Shown here: positions 32,541 to 42,339 of the stretch, one piece after another
Position numbering within the stretch: the stretch's first letter is position 1
Layout: the number at the start of each line of letters is the position of its first letter
Source: Bowmanella yangjiangensis
GTDB lineage: Bacteria > Pseudomonadota > Gammaproteobacteria > Enterobacterales > Alteromonadaceae
Length of the DNA: 64,000 nucleotides
Reading direction: 5' to 3'
Assembly (NCBI RefSeq): GCF_017255015.1
Contig: NZ_JAFKCS010000004.1
Span: forward strand, 62,001-126,000
Program-made: the position numbers and the translations under genes
The notes under the pieces: model-generated
The model's input: only the letters and a program-made list of their open reading frames with translations
Database searches by the model: none
Told to the model about the DNA's origin: nothing

Positions 32541-33980
32541 ATGTCAGCCGCTACTTTATCTATTAGCCTGGATCACCACGCCCGGCAGCCCATTTATTTG
32601 CAACTGCAAGATGCGCTGCGCAGCTTGATTCAACAGGGGCGCTTGCAGAAAGGTGAGCGTTTGCCGTCATCCCGGGAGCTGGCGCAGGCGCTGGGAATAT
32701 CCCGCACCAGTAGCTTAAAGGCTTACGATAATCTGATTGCTGAAGGTTTTCTGCTCAGTGCCGCCAAACGGGGCGTGTTTGTGGCACAGAACCTGCCGGT
32801 GATCGAGCTGCAATCTTTGCCCGTGTCGGTTTTTCCAAAGCCAGAGAAGCCAATGCTGGGGTTTGACTCGGTGGCCAATGTGGAAACCTTCCCGGCCAGG
32901 CAGTGGGCTTCTTGCTTACGGCGCAGTTGGCTTAAGCCGGATGCCGGCTTGATGATGGGCGAGTATCCCAGTGGCTGGCCTTTGCTTAAACAGCGGGTGG
33001 CAGACTACTTAAGAGACTTGCGAGGACTGGACTGTCTGGCCGAGCAGGTGTTGATTACTGCTGGCAACAGAGATGCCCTGACCATTCTGGTGCAGGCTTT
33101 GATGATGCCGAACAACGCTATTTGGCTGGAAAACCCCTGTTATGCACAAATGGCTTCTCTGTTTACTTTGCTGGGGAAGCCCTTGCATGCATTACCACTG
33201 GATGACGAGGGAGCGACAGTGCCACAGACCTGTCATGGGATGGCGGTGATCACCCCTAATCGGCAATATCCTTTGGGCATAGTGATGAGTCCGCAGCGTC
33301 GTCAGGCCTGGCTTGATCAACAACAGGCCATGCGCGAGCAAGGTAAGCGATTATGGTTAATTGAGGATGACTACGACAGCGAATTTGTCTACCAGGGTCG
33401 TACCCATGTACCTTTAATGCAACTTGACCGGCAGCAAGGGACCTTTTTTGTCGGTAGTTTCTCCAAGGTGTTATTTCGCGGTCTGCGTTTGGGCTTTATC
33501 GTTGCGCCGCCGCAACAGGTTAGACGGCTGATGGATAGCCAATATTTTCTGGGCTCATCATCCGCGTTGGGTATGCAGCCGGCGTTGGCGGAGTTTATGG
33601 CGACGGGCGGTTTTGCCAGTCACCTGCGTAAAATGCGACGTTTTTATCTGGCCCAAAGAGATCATCTTTTACATGCCCTGGATGGGCTGTCGACCTGGTT
33701 GCAGTGGGAGAAGAACACCGGGGGCATGCATTTGGTGGCTTACCTGCGTGAACCCTGGCAGGGCAAACATGCTAGTGGTTTGGCCTGGGATAAGTTGGTG
33801 GCGCAGCGAGCCGAGCAATTGGGGTTAAAACTTAACTGTTTGTCTTCACACTATTTTACTGGAAGTCGGGTTAACGGCTTTATTCTTGGCTATTCTCAAC
33901 GCGATGAACGACAGATGAGTCAGGCTATTGGGCTTTTCAAATTGTGCCTGAAAGAGGTATTATCAGCGCCAGCCAGGTAA
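32541..33980 (+). CDS. MocR-type regulator (GntR helix-turn-helix plus aminotransferase domain)
   Basis: 479 residues. GntR winged helix (about 12-82: LPSSRELAQALGISRTSSLK) joined to a full fold-type I aminotransferase domain (about 100-470) with EQVLITAGNRDALTILVQAL, IEDDYDSEFVYQG and the PLP lysine in FFVGSFSKVLFRGLRLGFIV. MocR proteins sense PLP or amino compounds rather than catalyse. Divergent from the PNPOx-like gene, the usual arrangement for this class. Target may be pyridoxal or polyamine metabolism; context alone cannot tell. Confidence 0.92.
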   Translation: MSAATLSISLDHHARQPIYLQLQDALRSLIQQGRLQKGERLPSSRELAQALGISRTSSLKAYDNLIAEGFLLSAAKRGVFVAQNLPVIELQSLPVSVFPKPEKPMLGFDSVANVETFPARQWASCLRRSWLKPDAGLMMGEYPSGWPLLKQRVADYLRDLRGLDCLAEQVLITAGNRDALTILVQALMMPNNAIWLENPCYAQMASLFTLLGKPLHALPLDDEGATVPQTCHGMAVITPNRQYPLGIVMSPQRRQAWLDQQQAMREQGKRLWLIEDDYDSEFVYQGRTHVPLMQLDRQQGTFFVGSFSKVLFRGLRLGFIVAPPQQVRRLMDSQYFLGSSSALGMQPALAEFMATGGFASHLRKMRRFYLAQRDHLLHALDGLSTWLQWEKNTGGMHLVAYLREPWQGKHASGLAWDKLVAQRAEQLGLKLNCLSSHYFTGSRVNGFILGYSQRDERQMSQAIGLFKLCLKEVLSAPAR

Positions 33981-34036
33981 GGCTGCGGGGCAGGAACTCC
34001 CCGTGAATATTTTTCGTGTAAAGCAAGGAGGTTATT

Positions 34037-34249
34037 GTGGTACGAAAAGTTTTTTCTTTCCCCGGGCTTTGTGGTTTGTTTCTGTTGCTCGGTAGTAGCT
34101 GTCTGCTCACATTGGAAGTGTGGGGTGGTGAAATAGATGCCGTTCCGGCTCCCTATCATGTTGAACCTTATTTTTTACTGTCAGCCGGCTGGGCGATGAT
34201 TTTGCTTGGTTGTGTTGTGGGCATTGTATTTTTGCTGCGCAGTTACTGA
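34037..34249 (+). CDS. Small two-helix membrane protein (70 aa)
   Basis: Starts at a GTG with AAGGAGG six bases upstream, a very strong ribosome site that decides the start. Two hydrophobic segments (about 10-26, PGLCGLFLLLGSSCLLTLEV, and 46-67) are joined by a short loop with EIDAVPAPYHVEPYF. Family not recognised. It follows the MocR gene by 56 bases and may be read from the same transcript. Confidence 0.6.
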   Translation: MVRKVFSFPGLCGLFLLLGSSCLLTLEVWGGEIDAVPAPYHVEPYFLLSAGWAMILLGCVVGIVFLLRSY

Positions 34250-34271
34250 ATTGCTTCATCCCTTATGCCAA

Positions 34272-34290
34272 ACCGCAGCCACGCTGCGGT
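34272..34290. terminator. Hairpin between small membrane gene and cti
   Basis: ACCGCAGC-CAC-GCTGCGGT, directly next to the cti stop codon. On the minus strand the stem is followed by only TTT, so termination may be partial in both directions. Confidence 0.5.
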
Positions 34291-36624
34291 CTACAGATTT
34301 TTATACCTATTAATGTCCAATACACCCGCTTCCAACGGTTGTTGCTGCAAATGCCAGGCTTGAACGGCCTCTAGCACCTGCCAGAATTTGGGGTGGGTGC
34401 GTCGTATGCCAAACGCATGCACAACCTGCTCAAAGTCCTTATCTGTTTTTACCCCTTTCATTGTCTCCAACCATAACGGCAGGCTCTTAGCCGGTAAATC
34501 GAAAATAAAGTTTGGGTAGCTGCCAAGCAGACCAGGGTAAAGCGTCAGACTGTCGCGTTCTTCCTGATGACGCAGCGATTCGCCGAGCATAAAGGCAACG
34601 TTGGAATGTGCACGGTTTCGCAATAGGCTGTAAAGAGTCTGCTCCTGATCCTGGTGAACTCGCAGTAGGGTCACTTCTGGCAGCCAATGCAGCGCTGGTG
34701 TGGTTTTCAGACGCCAGTTACTGAGTTCAGCCAGTTGCTGATCCGCTTGTTGGATCCAGGGCGACTGACCCGAACGCGCGCAGACTTTTTGCTGACAGCG
34801 GTTGAGCGGGTCTTGCTCAAAGGTATTGATGTCGGCAAATTGGTCTAACAACATCTGACCCAGTTCTGTATAGGGTTTATCGGTCTGATATTGAACAGCT
34901 GCTGGGCTTTGGCTGTCCATGGGCACATAGCTGAACTTGCGTTTGAGCAATCCGGTACCTTGGTACCACTGTTCAAGATAGTGCTGACGATGTTGCGGCG
35001 GCAGCAGCCGCAATAGGTTTTGTTCTGAGCCATTACGAATCAAGTCAAAATACAAACGGGTTTGTAACTGATGGGCGAGGTTGCCAAATACATCAAAATT
35101 CACTACCAATTCGTAGTAAGTACGTTCAAGCAGAGGATAGTCCATCCACCAGATGGTCTGCGGTAATTTGCCGAACAGGCCACGCTGCACCGATGCATTG
35201 TCATGATGCCGGAATATAGTCAGTAGTGCGTTGCTGTTAACGCCCTCTCCATCCCAGATGTGCTCAAGTGCCGCTCCCTTTGGCGCATATTGGCGATAAG
35301 CTTCAGTGCGAAGCTCAGCATAACGATTGCGTTTCTCTTGATAGGTAAACCAGTTTGTTCCTGCTTCCAGTAAGTCGTCGTCCTGACCCGGCAAACCCAG
35401 CAAAGGGGCCGCTTTTTCTGCATAGTCTGGATGTGTGATAAACAGATCGTGCTCGGGGGATTGGAAAAGTGTCCAGAAGTGATCGCGTATCACGTCGGTG
35501 GCGATTTGGCCACGGCATACCGGGCCACGGATAAAGGTACGAACAAAGTACTCTGCGTTATCCAGCATAAACTGATAACGGGCGTCGGCTGGTATAGCGG
35601 CAAAAGTAATAAAAGGGTTGGCTCTGGCGTGATAATCGTAGTCCGGTAATTGCTCAGCATGCCAGTCATTAGCAAAAAACAGTGATTCAATGCGTTCGCG
35701 CTTCGCCTCATCGAGCAACAAGGCTATATGGCGTTTGTGTACTAAGGTGTCATCTATCGCCTGTAAGCGGTAATAAATAGCCCCTTCGTAGGGCCCGTTA
35801 GGCTGTGCCGTTGCAATAGGTTGAACAGGTTGTCCTGGCGGTGTGCTGGAGCGCAGCAGGGTAAAAAAACGCGTTTTCTGCCCTTGGTCGGCAAAATATA
35901 GATGCGCCAGGAACAGATGTTCATAAAGCCAGCGTGCAACGAGTTGCCGCTCTTTACTGCTTTGGTTGAGGTAGCTTTCCCATTGCTGAATTTGCTCGGC
36001 GTCAGCCTGACTGATTGACCTTGGCTTAGTATCTAAAGGTGCGCCTTGCTCAAGCCAGGCTGCCAATTTGGCATACTCCTGATCGCTCAGTGCGGCCATG
36101 CCCAGTGGCATCCCTTCTTGCGGATGCTGCTTGGCATAGGTGTCAAACTGGTCGTCAGTCGGGCACTGATTTTGCCGCGTGATGCCAAGTTCAATGTTAT
36201 CCGGTAGCTTGCTGTTGGGAGGAAAGGGGTGTTTTTTGCCTAGCTGTAGCATTTTGTATAAGAGTGACTGGCCTTGTTCATCTTCATTCAGCACCGAATG
36301 AAAACCTAACTCGCGCCACTGTTGCTCCGTATGTGCATCAATGCCTAGCCGCGTCGGTCTTTGCGCTTCACTACGTGTACCGTTATATACTTCCAGATGA
36401 TGAGCACCTCGCTGTAATCCTTGTGCAGACTCGAATTTGAGCTGGCAAGGCGCATCAAAACACCCGTGACAAGCCAGGCAACGACTATCCAGAATGGGTT
36501 TAATATCCTGTTCAAATGAAACGCTTTGAGGAATTGGGAGCGGCAAGGGCTGAGGTTCCGGTGCCTGACGGCATGCCACGGCTGCGAAAATCGTCAGGAT
36601 CCCAACCAAAATATGTGCTTTCAT
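34291..36624 (-). CDS. cti: Fatty acid cis/trans isomerase (Cti)
   Basis: 777 residues. The N-terminal export sequence may carry a lipobox (AAVAC, Cys18). One c-type heme site CLACH at 49-53 lies in DSRCLACHGCFDAPCQLKFE, exactly the Cti pattern, and is followed by the long Cti-specific domain (GLQRGAHHLEVYNGTRSEAQ, GEGVNSNALLTIFRHHDNAS). The enzyme turns cis unsaturated fatty acids of membrane phospholipids into trans forms in the periplasm, making the membrane less fluid during solvent, heat or salt stress. Length fits the family. Single-gene unit. Confidence 0.93.
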   Translation of the reverse strand: MKAHILVGILTIFAAVACRQAPEPQPLPLPIPQSVSFEQDIKPILDSRCLACHGCFDAPCQLKFESAQGLQRGAHHLEVYNGTRSEAQRPTRLGIDAHTEQQWRELGFHSVLNEDEQGQSLLYKMLQLGKKHPFPPNSKLPDNIELGITRQNQCPTDDQFDTYAKQHPQEGMPLGMAALSDQEYAKLAAWLEQGAPLDTKPRSISQADAEQIQQWESYLNQSSKERQLVARWLYEHLFLAHLYFADQGQKTRFFTLLRSSTPPGQPVQPIATAQPNGPYEGAIYYRLQAIDDTLVHKRHIALLLDEAKRERIESLFFANDWHAEQLPDYDYHARANPFITFAAIPADARYQFMLDNAEYFVRTFIRGPVCRGQIATDVIRDHFWTLFQSPEHDLFITHPDYAEKAAPLLGLPGQDDDLLEAGTNWFTYQEKRNRYAELRTEAYRQYAPKGAALEHIWDGEGVNSNALLTIFRHHDNASVQRGLFGKLPQTIWWMDYPLLERTYYELVVNFDVFGNLAHQLQTRLYFDLIRNGSEQNLLRLLPPQHRQHYLEQWYQGTGLLKRKFSYVPMDSQSPAAVQYQTDKPYTELGQMLLDQFADINTFEQDPLNRCQQKVCARSGQSPWIQQADQQLAELSNWRLKTTPALHWLPEVTLLRVHQDQEQTLYSLLRNRAHSNVAFMLGESLRHQEERDSLTLYPGLLGSYPNFIFDLPAKSLPLWLETMKGVKTDKDFEQVVHAFGIRRTHPKFWQVLEAVQAWHLQQQPLEAGVLDINRYKNL

Positions 36625-36735
36625 TCATTCCCTCCCACTGCTGGCAGTCATTCTAAGCACGTTAGTTGGGTTTGGGTCAATGCATTAAGATAACGAGAAA
36701 ATACAGGATTAGAGGTCATTAAGCTGGAGCATTTT

Positions 36736-38079
36736 ATGAAAAAAACAGGCGTGGCATTATTGCTGTTAGGCGGATTAGTTGCCTCTTCACCTGCATGGTT
36801 GGGATTTGGCTTATGGCGTTTGCCCGACGCTGTGGATGTGGCGGTCAGTATGGGGGCCAAGTTGGGGTGTTCCGGCCATTTCATTAGTGGATTTGAGGAT
36901 CAGCGTATTTTATCCGATTTGGCTTCCTACTCGCCGGCCAATAGTCTGTTGACCTTAACTTACACTGCCAACACCGCAACGGCGGACTTGCTGGGAATAA
37001 GTCAGGCCAGTGCAACTTATCGACCCGGCTTGGGTTGTACACTGGATATTGGCAACACGCATGGACTGGAAGGGTTACAGGGCAAACCCACTGATCTGGC
37101 GAACAACAATGCGGCGATACCTGTTAGCATTCGTCCTGCCTGGCAGGCCAGTTTGGATTCGCTGCTAGCCCAGGACAATCAACAGGGGTTGGATACCAGA
37201 GCGCTGCTGGTGGTGAAGGATGGGCAGATAATCGCTGAGAGTTATGGGCCCGGTGTGTCGGATTCCACACCTTTACTTGGCTGGTCTATGGGCAAAAGTG
37301 TCACAGCGATACTATTGGGTAGAATGCAGACTCTGGGCGCAGTAAAAATCAATCAGAATGCCTTGTTTAGTGATTGGCAAAACGATGCGCGTGCGGGTAT
37401 TCGCCTTGAAAATATGCTGCAGATGACCAGCGGTCTGGGATTTGATGAAACATACGCCCCCGGCACGGATGCCACAAAAATGTTGTTTGGTGCTCATGCG
37501 GCGGCGCAGCTACCGCTGCTTAGCTCGGCAGCTTACAAAGCCGGTTCTTACTTCGATTATTCATCCGGTACCACTAACCTGCTGATGCGCTATATGCGTG
37601 ACCAACTTGGCAGTGAGCAAGCGTTACTGGACATGCTTTATCAGCAGTTAGCCGCACCGCTGGGGCTGACAACCTTAGTGATTGAGCCGGATCCCAGCGG
37701 GGTGCTGGTCGGCAGCTCTTACATTTATGCCAGCGGGCGTGACTGGGCGGGACTGGGGAACTTGATGCTGGCTGAGGGGGTTTGGCAGGGCAAGACCCTG
37801 CTGTCTGCCGATTGGGTACAGCGCACGCAGCAGCCCAATCGCAGTGACAACGATCGCAGATATGGTTATCAATTTTGGTTAAATGCGGCTGATAGAGAAG
37901 ACAAGTCAAGCTGGCGATGGCCGCAACTGCCGGCTGATGCCTATGCGATGTTAGGCAACCGCAAACAGGTGGTGATGATCATTCCGTCGCTGGATATGGT
38001 TTTTGTGCGGTTGGGCTGGAGCAAGCAGGAATATCCGACAGAACAGAATATCCTGCAATTGCTCACCACAGAATCCTAA
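36736..38079 (+). CDS. Class C beta-lactamase-fold serine hydrolase
   Basis: 447 residues. N-terminal export helix (5-28) and a leader domain of about 120 residues with paired cysteines, then the hydrolase domain: catalytic SxxK in LLGWSMGKSVTAILLGRMQ, YSSGTTN in the place of YxN, and a helical C-terminal part. Such proteins are more often peptidases or esterases than beta-lactamases. The third active-site KTG/HxG element is not clear. Its TAA overlaps the TAG of the convergent sensor gene within the four bases CTAA. Confidence 0.83.
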   Translation: MKKTGVALLLLGGLVASSPAWLGFGLWRLPDAVDVAVSMGAKLGCSGHFISGFEDQRILSDLASYSPANSLLTLTYTANTATADLLGISQASATYRPGLGCTLDIGNTHGLEGLQGKPTDLANNNAAIPVSIRPAWQASLDSLLAQDNQQGLDTRALLVVKDGQIIAESYGPGVSDSTPLLGWSMGKSVTAILLGRMQTLGAVKINQNALFSDWQNDARAGIRLENMLQMTSGLGFDETYAPGTDATKMLFGAHAAAQLPLLSSAAYKAGSYFDYSSGTTNLLMRYMRDQLGSEQALLDMLYQQLAAPLGLTTLVIEPDPSGVLVGSSYIYASGRDWAGLGNLMLAEGVWQGKTLLSADWVQRTQQPNRSDNDRRYGYQFWLNAADREDKSSWRWPQLPADAYAMLGNRKQVVMIIPSLDMVFVRLGWSKQEYPTEQNILQLLTTES

Positions 38080-41006
38080 CTTTCTACACTGCTGGTATGG
38101 CTATTGCGAGCCGGTAAATCGGCCTGCCACAGTTGAACCTGGTTACGGCCGTTTTCTTTAGCGTGATACAACGCCTGATCTGCCAGTACCAAAGTGCGAT
38201 GATGGTTGCCGGTATCATCGCAGCGCTTTAGTCCGGCGCTGATAGTCACATTCAAGCCTGGCGCGATATGGTTGAAGTCGGTGGCTTCTACCTGCTGACG
38301 GATACGTTCGCAGATGCTTACCGCAGTTGACTCGTCCACATCTTTGATGATCAGTGAAAACTCTTCTCCCCCCCAGCGAGCAGCGTGATCCCCTGGTCGT
38401 GTATTACGGGTGATAATTCGTCCTACTTCACGCAGTACCTGGTCGCCAGTGTCGTGGGACCACATGTCATTAATGCGTTTGAAGTGATCGATATCCAGAA
38501 TCGCTACATAGGCCAGCACATTGCGGTTGTTATGTCGGTCGAGGTTTTTCAGAAAGCTATCAAAGGAACGACGGTTTTCCAGCCCGGTTAATTGATCTTG
38601 TAATGAGAGCCGCTCAAAACGCTGCGCTTGTTCTTGCAGTGCCTGCGTTTGTTCCTGAACGCGTCGTTTAAGCTGCTCGGATTGATGCTTCAGGATATGC
38701 TCTCTGGTGCGGATGACGATAAACAGGAGGGCTATGGCCAATATCAGGGTGATGGCAAAGACATCTTTTCGCTGCCAGAATGCCGGCGCAATACTGAATG
38801 CTTTACGAAGTTTACCTACACCTTTTCCTTCCTCGGAAGTGGGGTAGGTCGCTTCGACTTCAAATACGTAATCGCCGGGTGGCAAATTAGTGTATTCGGC
38901 AATATTGTTGTTATTTCGCTCCACCCAGGTTTTATCAAACCCCATCAACCGCGTTTTGTATTGAATGGTCTGCGGCATAATGTAGCCCAATGCTACAAAT
39001 TCAAAACTGATTCTGTTGGTGTGGGCAGGTAACTGGCTCGGCAGGTTCGATGTCATATTCACACCGTCCACTTCCACCCGCTCCATTTGCATGGGCAGGT
39101 TTGAGGGATTCATGCGTCTGATATTGGCAGGACGGGTTCTGACAATACCTTTTGCAGTGGCAACCCAAATATCACCGGCTGGGTCTTTGGCAATGGCCGG
39201 GCTGGTGGTGCCGTTAGCTTGGAAACTCTGCATTCCATCACCGTCTGCAAATACCCGGTATGCCACTTTCTCCGTTTTACCATCTGCTACTGAGTTGGCA
39301 GATTCAAGTGGCAGCCTGACAATACCAAGATTTGACGTCAACCAAAGATAGTCCTGATTGTCTTCGGCAACTTGCCAGAATTTGTCGATGGGCAGACCTT
39401 GTTGGCGACCAATTAATCGGGTTTGACCATCTTCATAACGATAACGAATCAGCCCCCTGTCGGTGGCCATCCACATATAACGACCTTCTTTACCAGGGTA
39501 GAAGCCGTAAACAGAACGAGCCTGATCATGTTGGGTAATGTCAATATTGACGATTTGCCCCCCCCGGATAACCTGGGCGCTCATTTCGGTGCCTATCCAG
39601 ATCTCGCCGCCGGGCCCTTCGTTGATAGCCATAGTGTATTCATCGGTCAGGCCTTTTTGTTTATCAAAATGGCTTAGCTGGCCGTCTACCAAATGACTTA
39701 ATCCTCGGGTAGTACCAATCCAGATGCTGTTATCTGAGGCCACAAATAATGAACGTATGTGGTTCGCCAGCAGGCCTTGCTCGGTACCCATTTGTTGAAT
39801 CTTGCCTGTGATTTTACTCAGCATCAGCAGACCATGGCTGTAAGTGCCAATTAGATAACTATCTGCATTTTCTGCCAGACTCAGAACGGAAGGTACATCG
39901 TTATTAGGCAGTGGCAATGATACTGTGTTGACATCTCCCTCAGATATACGGGAGAGCCCATTGCTTGTGCCAACCAACAAGGCCTTATCTTTAGTAGCCA
40001 GTACTGTACGAACATAGTCGCCGACTAATCCACTTTTAGTGCTGATGGTGGTGAAGTTGGCTTTTCTGAGCCTGACTAAGCCCCCATTTGTGCCAATCCA
40101 AATGCTGCCTTCTCTGTCCTGAAACAAGGCCTTGATGCGGCTGTCAGGTAGACCTTCATACACGCCTTTGTGATCAAGACGCCCGTTGTACAGTCGGTAT
40201 AAGCCATGATTGATGGTACCAATCCATAAGGCATCCTGGTTGTCGATGAGGATCTGACTTACACCATGTGAGATTGAGTCATGATGAAAGGCGGCGAAGC
40301 CATTTGGTGTCTGGCGATAAATACCGGTTTCTGATGCCACCAGCAGTCGTGCCTCTTTATCCTTGGCAAGGCTGACCACAGGGAGCTGGGGGATATCTTG
40401 TTGCAGTTGGAAGGCGTGGCCGTCAAAATAAGCCAAACCTGCAGTAGTACCTATCCAAAGTTGCCCGTCCGTATCCTCAAGCAATGCCTTAATGCTCAAT
40501 GAGGGTAAGCCAGCGGGGATGCCAAAGTGGGTGATCTCGCCATGGACATCTTGGACAAACAAGCCTTGATTGTTAGTGGCAATCCATAAATTTTGCTTGT
40601 GATCGACCAAGACCTGATTGATACGCGCATCCAATTGCGGCATGGCGTGCCAGTCACGTTCGGCGTAACGGGCAAAACTGCCTCTGGAACCTGCAACTAA
40701 CAGTTCGCCCTGACTATTGACGGCCAGTGTACGAATGCCTGAATCGCGCAAGTGGGTGTCTTTCCCCCAACCGAAATGTTTGAATTGCCGACCGTTGTAG
40801 CGAACAACCCCTTCCCAGGTGGCAAACCAGATGTAACCGTCTGGAGTTTGGGTAATGCTATTTACACTATTATGTGGCAAGCCATCTTGGGTGGTCCAGG
40901 TTTCGACAAAATAATCACGCAGTGGCTCAGCACAGGCAAGCTGAGCGGCACCCATCGCCGTCAGCATAGCTAGCAGCGCCAGTAGCGGACGTAAACACAT
41001 CAACAT
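38076..41006 (-). CDS. Beta-propeller sensor diguanylate cyclase
   Basis: 976 residues. Signal peptide (about 1-26), then some 12-14 'two-component regulator propeller' repeats of the type DGYIWFATWEGVVRYNG and GSIWIGTNGGLVRLRKA forming two periplasmic propellers (about 35-630), a Y_Y_Y domain (about 650-720), one membrane helix (about 735-757), a coiled coil, and a C-terminal GGDEF domain. The active site reads WGGEEF and the I-site RPGD precedes it by five residues, so cyclase activity and product inhibition are expected. It links an outside ligand, perhaps a glycan, to c-di-GMP. Confidence 0.92.
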   Translation of the reverse strand: MLMCLRPLLALLAMLTAMGAAQLACAEPLRDYFVETWTTQDGLPHNSVNSITQTPDGYIWFATWEGVVRYNGRQFKHFGWGKDTHLRDSGIRTLAVNSQGELLVAGSRGSFARYAERDWHAMPQLDARINQVLVDHKQNLWIATNNQGLFVQDVHGEITHFGIPAGLPSLSIKALLEDTDGQLWIGTTAGLAYFDGHAFQLQQDIPQLPVVSLAKDKEARLLVASETGIYRQTPNGFAAFHHDSISHGVSQILIDNQDALWIGTINHGLYRLYNGRLDHKGVYEGLPDSRIKALFQDREGSIWIGTNGGLVRLRKANFTTISTKSGLVGDYVRTVLATKDKALLVGTSNGLSRISEGDVNTVSLPLPNNDVPSVLSLAENADSYLIGTYSHGLLMLSKITGKIQQMGTEQGLLANHIRSLFVASDNSIWIGTTRGLSHLVDGQLSHFDKQKGLTDEYTMAINEGPGGEIWIGTEMSAQVIRGGQIVNIDITQHDQARSVYGFYPGKEGRYMWMATDRGLIRYRYEDGQTRLIGRQQGLPIDKFWQVAEDNQDYLWLTSNLGIVRLPLESANSVADGKTEKVAYRVFADGDGMQSFQANGTTSPAIAKDPAGDIWVATAKGIVRTRPANIRRMNPSNLPMQMERVEVDGVNMTSNLPSQLPAHTNRISFEFVALGYIMPQTIQYKTRLMGFDKTWVERNNNNIAEYTNLPPGDYVFEVEATYPTSEEGKGVGKLRKAFSIAPAFWQRKDVFAITLILAIALLFIVIRTREHILKHQSEQLKRRVQEQTQALQEQAQRFERLSLQDQLTGLENRRSFDSFLKNLDRHNNRNVLAYVAILDIDHFKRINDMWSHDTGDQVLREVGRIITRNTRPGDHAARWGGEEFSLIIKDVDESTAVSICERIRQQVEATDFNHIAPGLNVTISAGLKRCDDTGNHHRTLVLADQALYHAKENGRNQVQLWQADLPARNSHTSSVES

Positions 41007-41281
41007 TACTCCTTGTTGTATCGCGCGAACCTTATCAATTCAGTTTTAGCCACTGATTATGAGTCGGTCATAAGCCGGCCGGTTTGGTCCGGTAGTCACT
41101 TGAGTTTGTTACTTTTGCGTCAGGATGCACAAAAAAAGTTCTGCGCAGTCTACTATTTACGCGGATGTGCTGTCACGGCATGCATTAAAATTATGTGATT
41201 TTGCTCAACACCAGCACAACCAGCTCTGGCATAATGGTCGGGTACATTAGGTTCACGTAACAGGATAAAACAGAGGATTTC

Positions 41282-42319
41282 ATGACAGAATTGAGCATCA
41301 CTACGCCAGACGATTGGCATTTGCATTTTCGCGATGGCGATTTTTTAAAAGAAACTGTTCCTGCTACCGCACGCTGCTTCCATCGGGCTATTGTCATGCC
41401 CAACCTGGTGCCGCCTGTGACCAATGCCGAAATGCTGGTGGCCTATCGTCAGCGTATTTTGGCCGCCAGACCTGCTGAGAGTAGTTTTGAACCGTTGATG
41501 ACCCTTTATTTAACCAATCAAACCAGCGCCGAGGATATTCGAGCGGCCAAGGCCGCTGGCGCGGTTGCTGCCAAGCTTTATCCCGCAGGTGCCACGACCA
41601 ACTCAGACGCCGCCGTTTCGGCCTTAGATGCATTATTTCCTATTTTTGCTGAGATGGCAGAACAGGGCATGTTGCTATTGGTACATGGTGAAGTAACTGA
41701 TGCGGAAATTGATATTTTTGACCGTGAAAAAGTATTTATTGACCGTCATCTGCAGCGAATTGTCGCCAACTTCCCCCAATTGAAAGTGGTGTTGGAGCAT
41801 ATTACAACAGCTGATGCGGCGCAGTTCGTTAGTGGCGCATCGGATAATGTTGCCGCTACTATTACCCCTCAGCACCTGATGCTTAACCGCAATCATCTGC
41901 TGGTTGGCGGTATTCGCCCACATAACTATTGTTTACCGGTTTTGAAACGCAGCACGCATCAGCAGGCCTTGCGTGATGTTGTCGCTTCTGGATCAGAAAA
42001 ATTCTTCCTGGGAACAGATTCTGCGCCTCACGAGAAGCATCGTAAGGAATCCGCTTGTGGTTGTGCCGGTTGCTACAGTGCCTGGAGCGCCATTGAATTG
42101 TATGCTCAGGTATTTGAAGAGCTCGGCTGCCTGGACAAGCTGGAAGGTTTCGCCAGCCATTACGGTGCAGATTTTTATGGTCTGCCGCGCAATAACGGCA
42201 CTATCAAGCTGGTAAGGGAGCCTTGGCAGATTCCCGAACAGATTACTTTACCTAATGGGAATCCTATTGTGCCTTTCCACGCCGGGCAGTTGGTCAATTG
42301 GAAGTTAAAAGTAGCTTAG
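41282..42319 (+). CDS. pyrC: Dihydroorotase, E. coli (type II) class
   Basis: 345 residues. Catalyses closure of carbamoyl aspartate to dihydroorotate in pyrimidine synthesis. Zinc and catalytic residues are in [13 protein letters not shown], the lysine that becomes carboxylated in [35 protein letters not shown] and [20 protein letters not shown]. Size equals the single-domain bacterial PyrC. AGAGGATTTC precedes the ATG. The 275-base gap before it holds no recognisable gene. Confidence 0.97.
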   Translation: MTELSITTPDDWHLHFRDGDFLKETVPATARCFHRAIVMPNLVPPVTNAEMLVAYRQRILAARPAESSFEPLMTLYLTNQTSAEDIRAAKAAGAVAAKLYPAGATTNSDAAVSALDALFPIFAEMAEQGMLLLVHGEVTDAEIDIFDREKVFIDRHLQRIVANFPQLKVVLEHITTADAAQFVSGASDNVAATITPQHLMLNRNHLLVGGIRPHNYCLPVLKRSTHQQALRDVVASGSEKFFLGTDSAPHEKHRKESACGCAGCYSAWSAIELYAQVFEELGCLDKLEGFASHYGADFYGLPRNNGTIKLVREPWQIPEQITLPNGNPIVPFHAGQLVNWKLKVA

Positions 42320-42339
42320 TCAGTGAACGCAGGCGGAGC

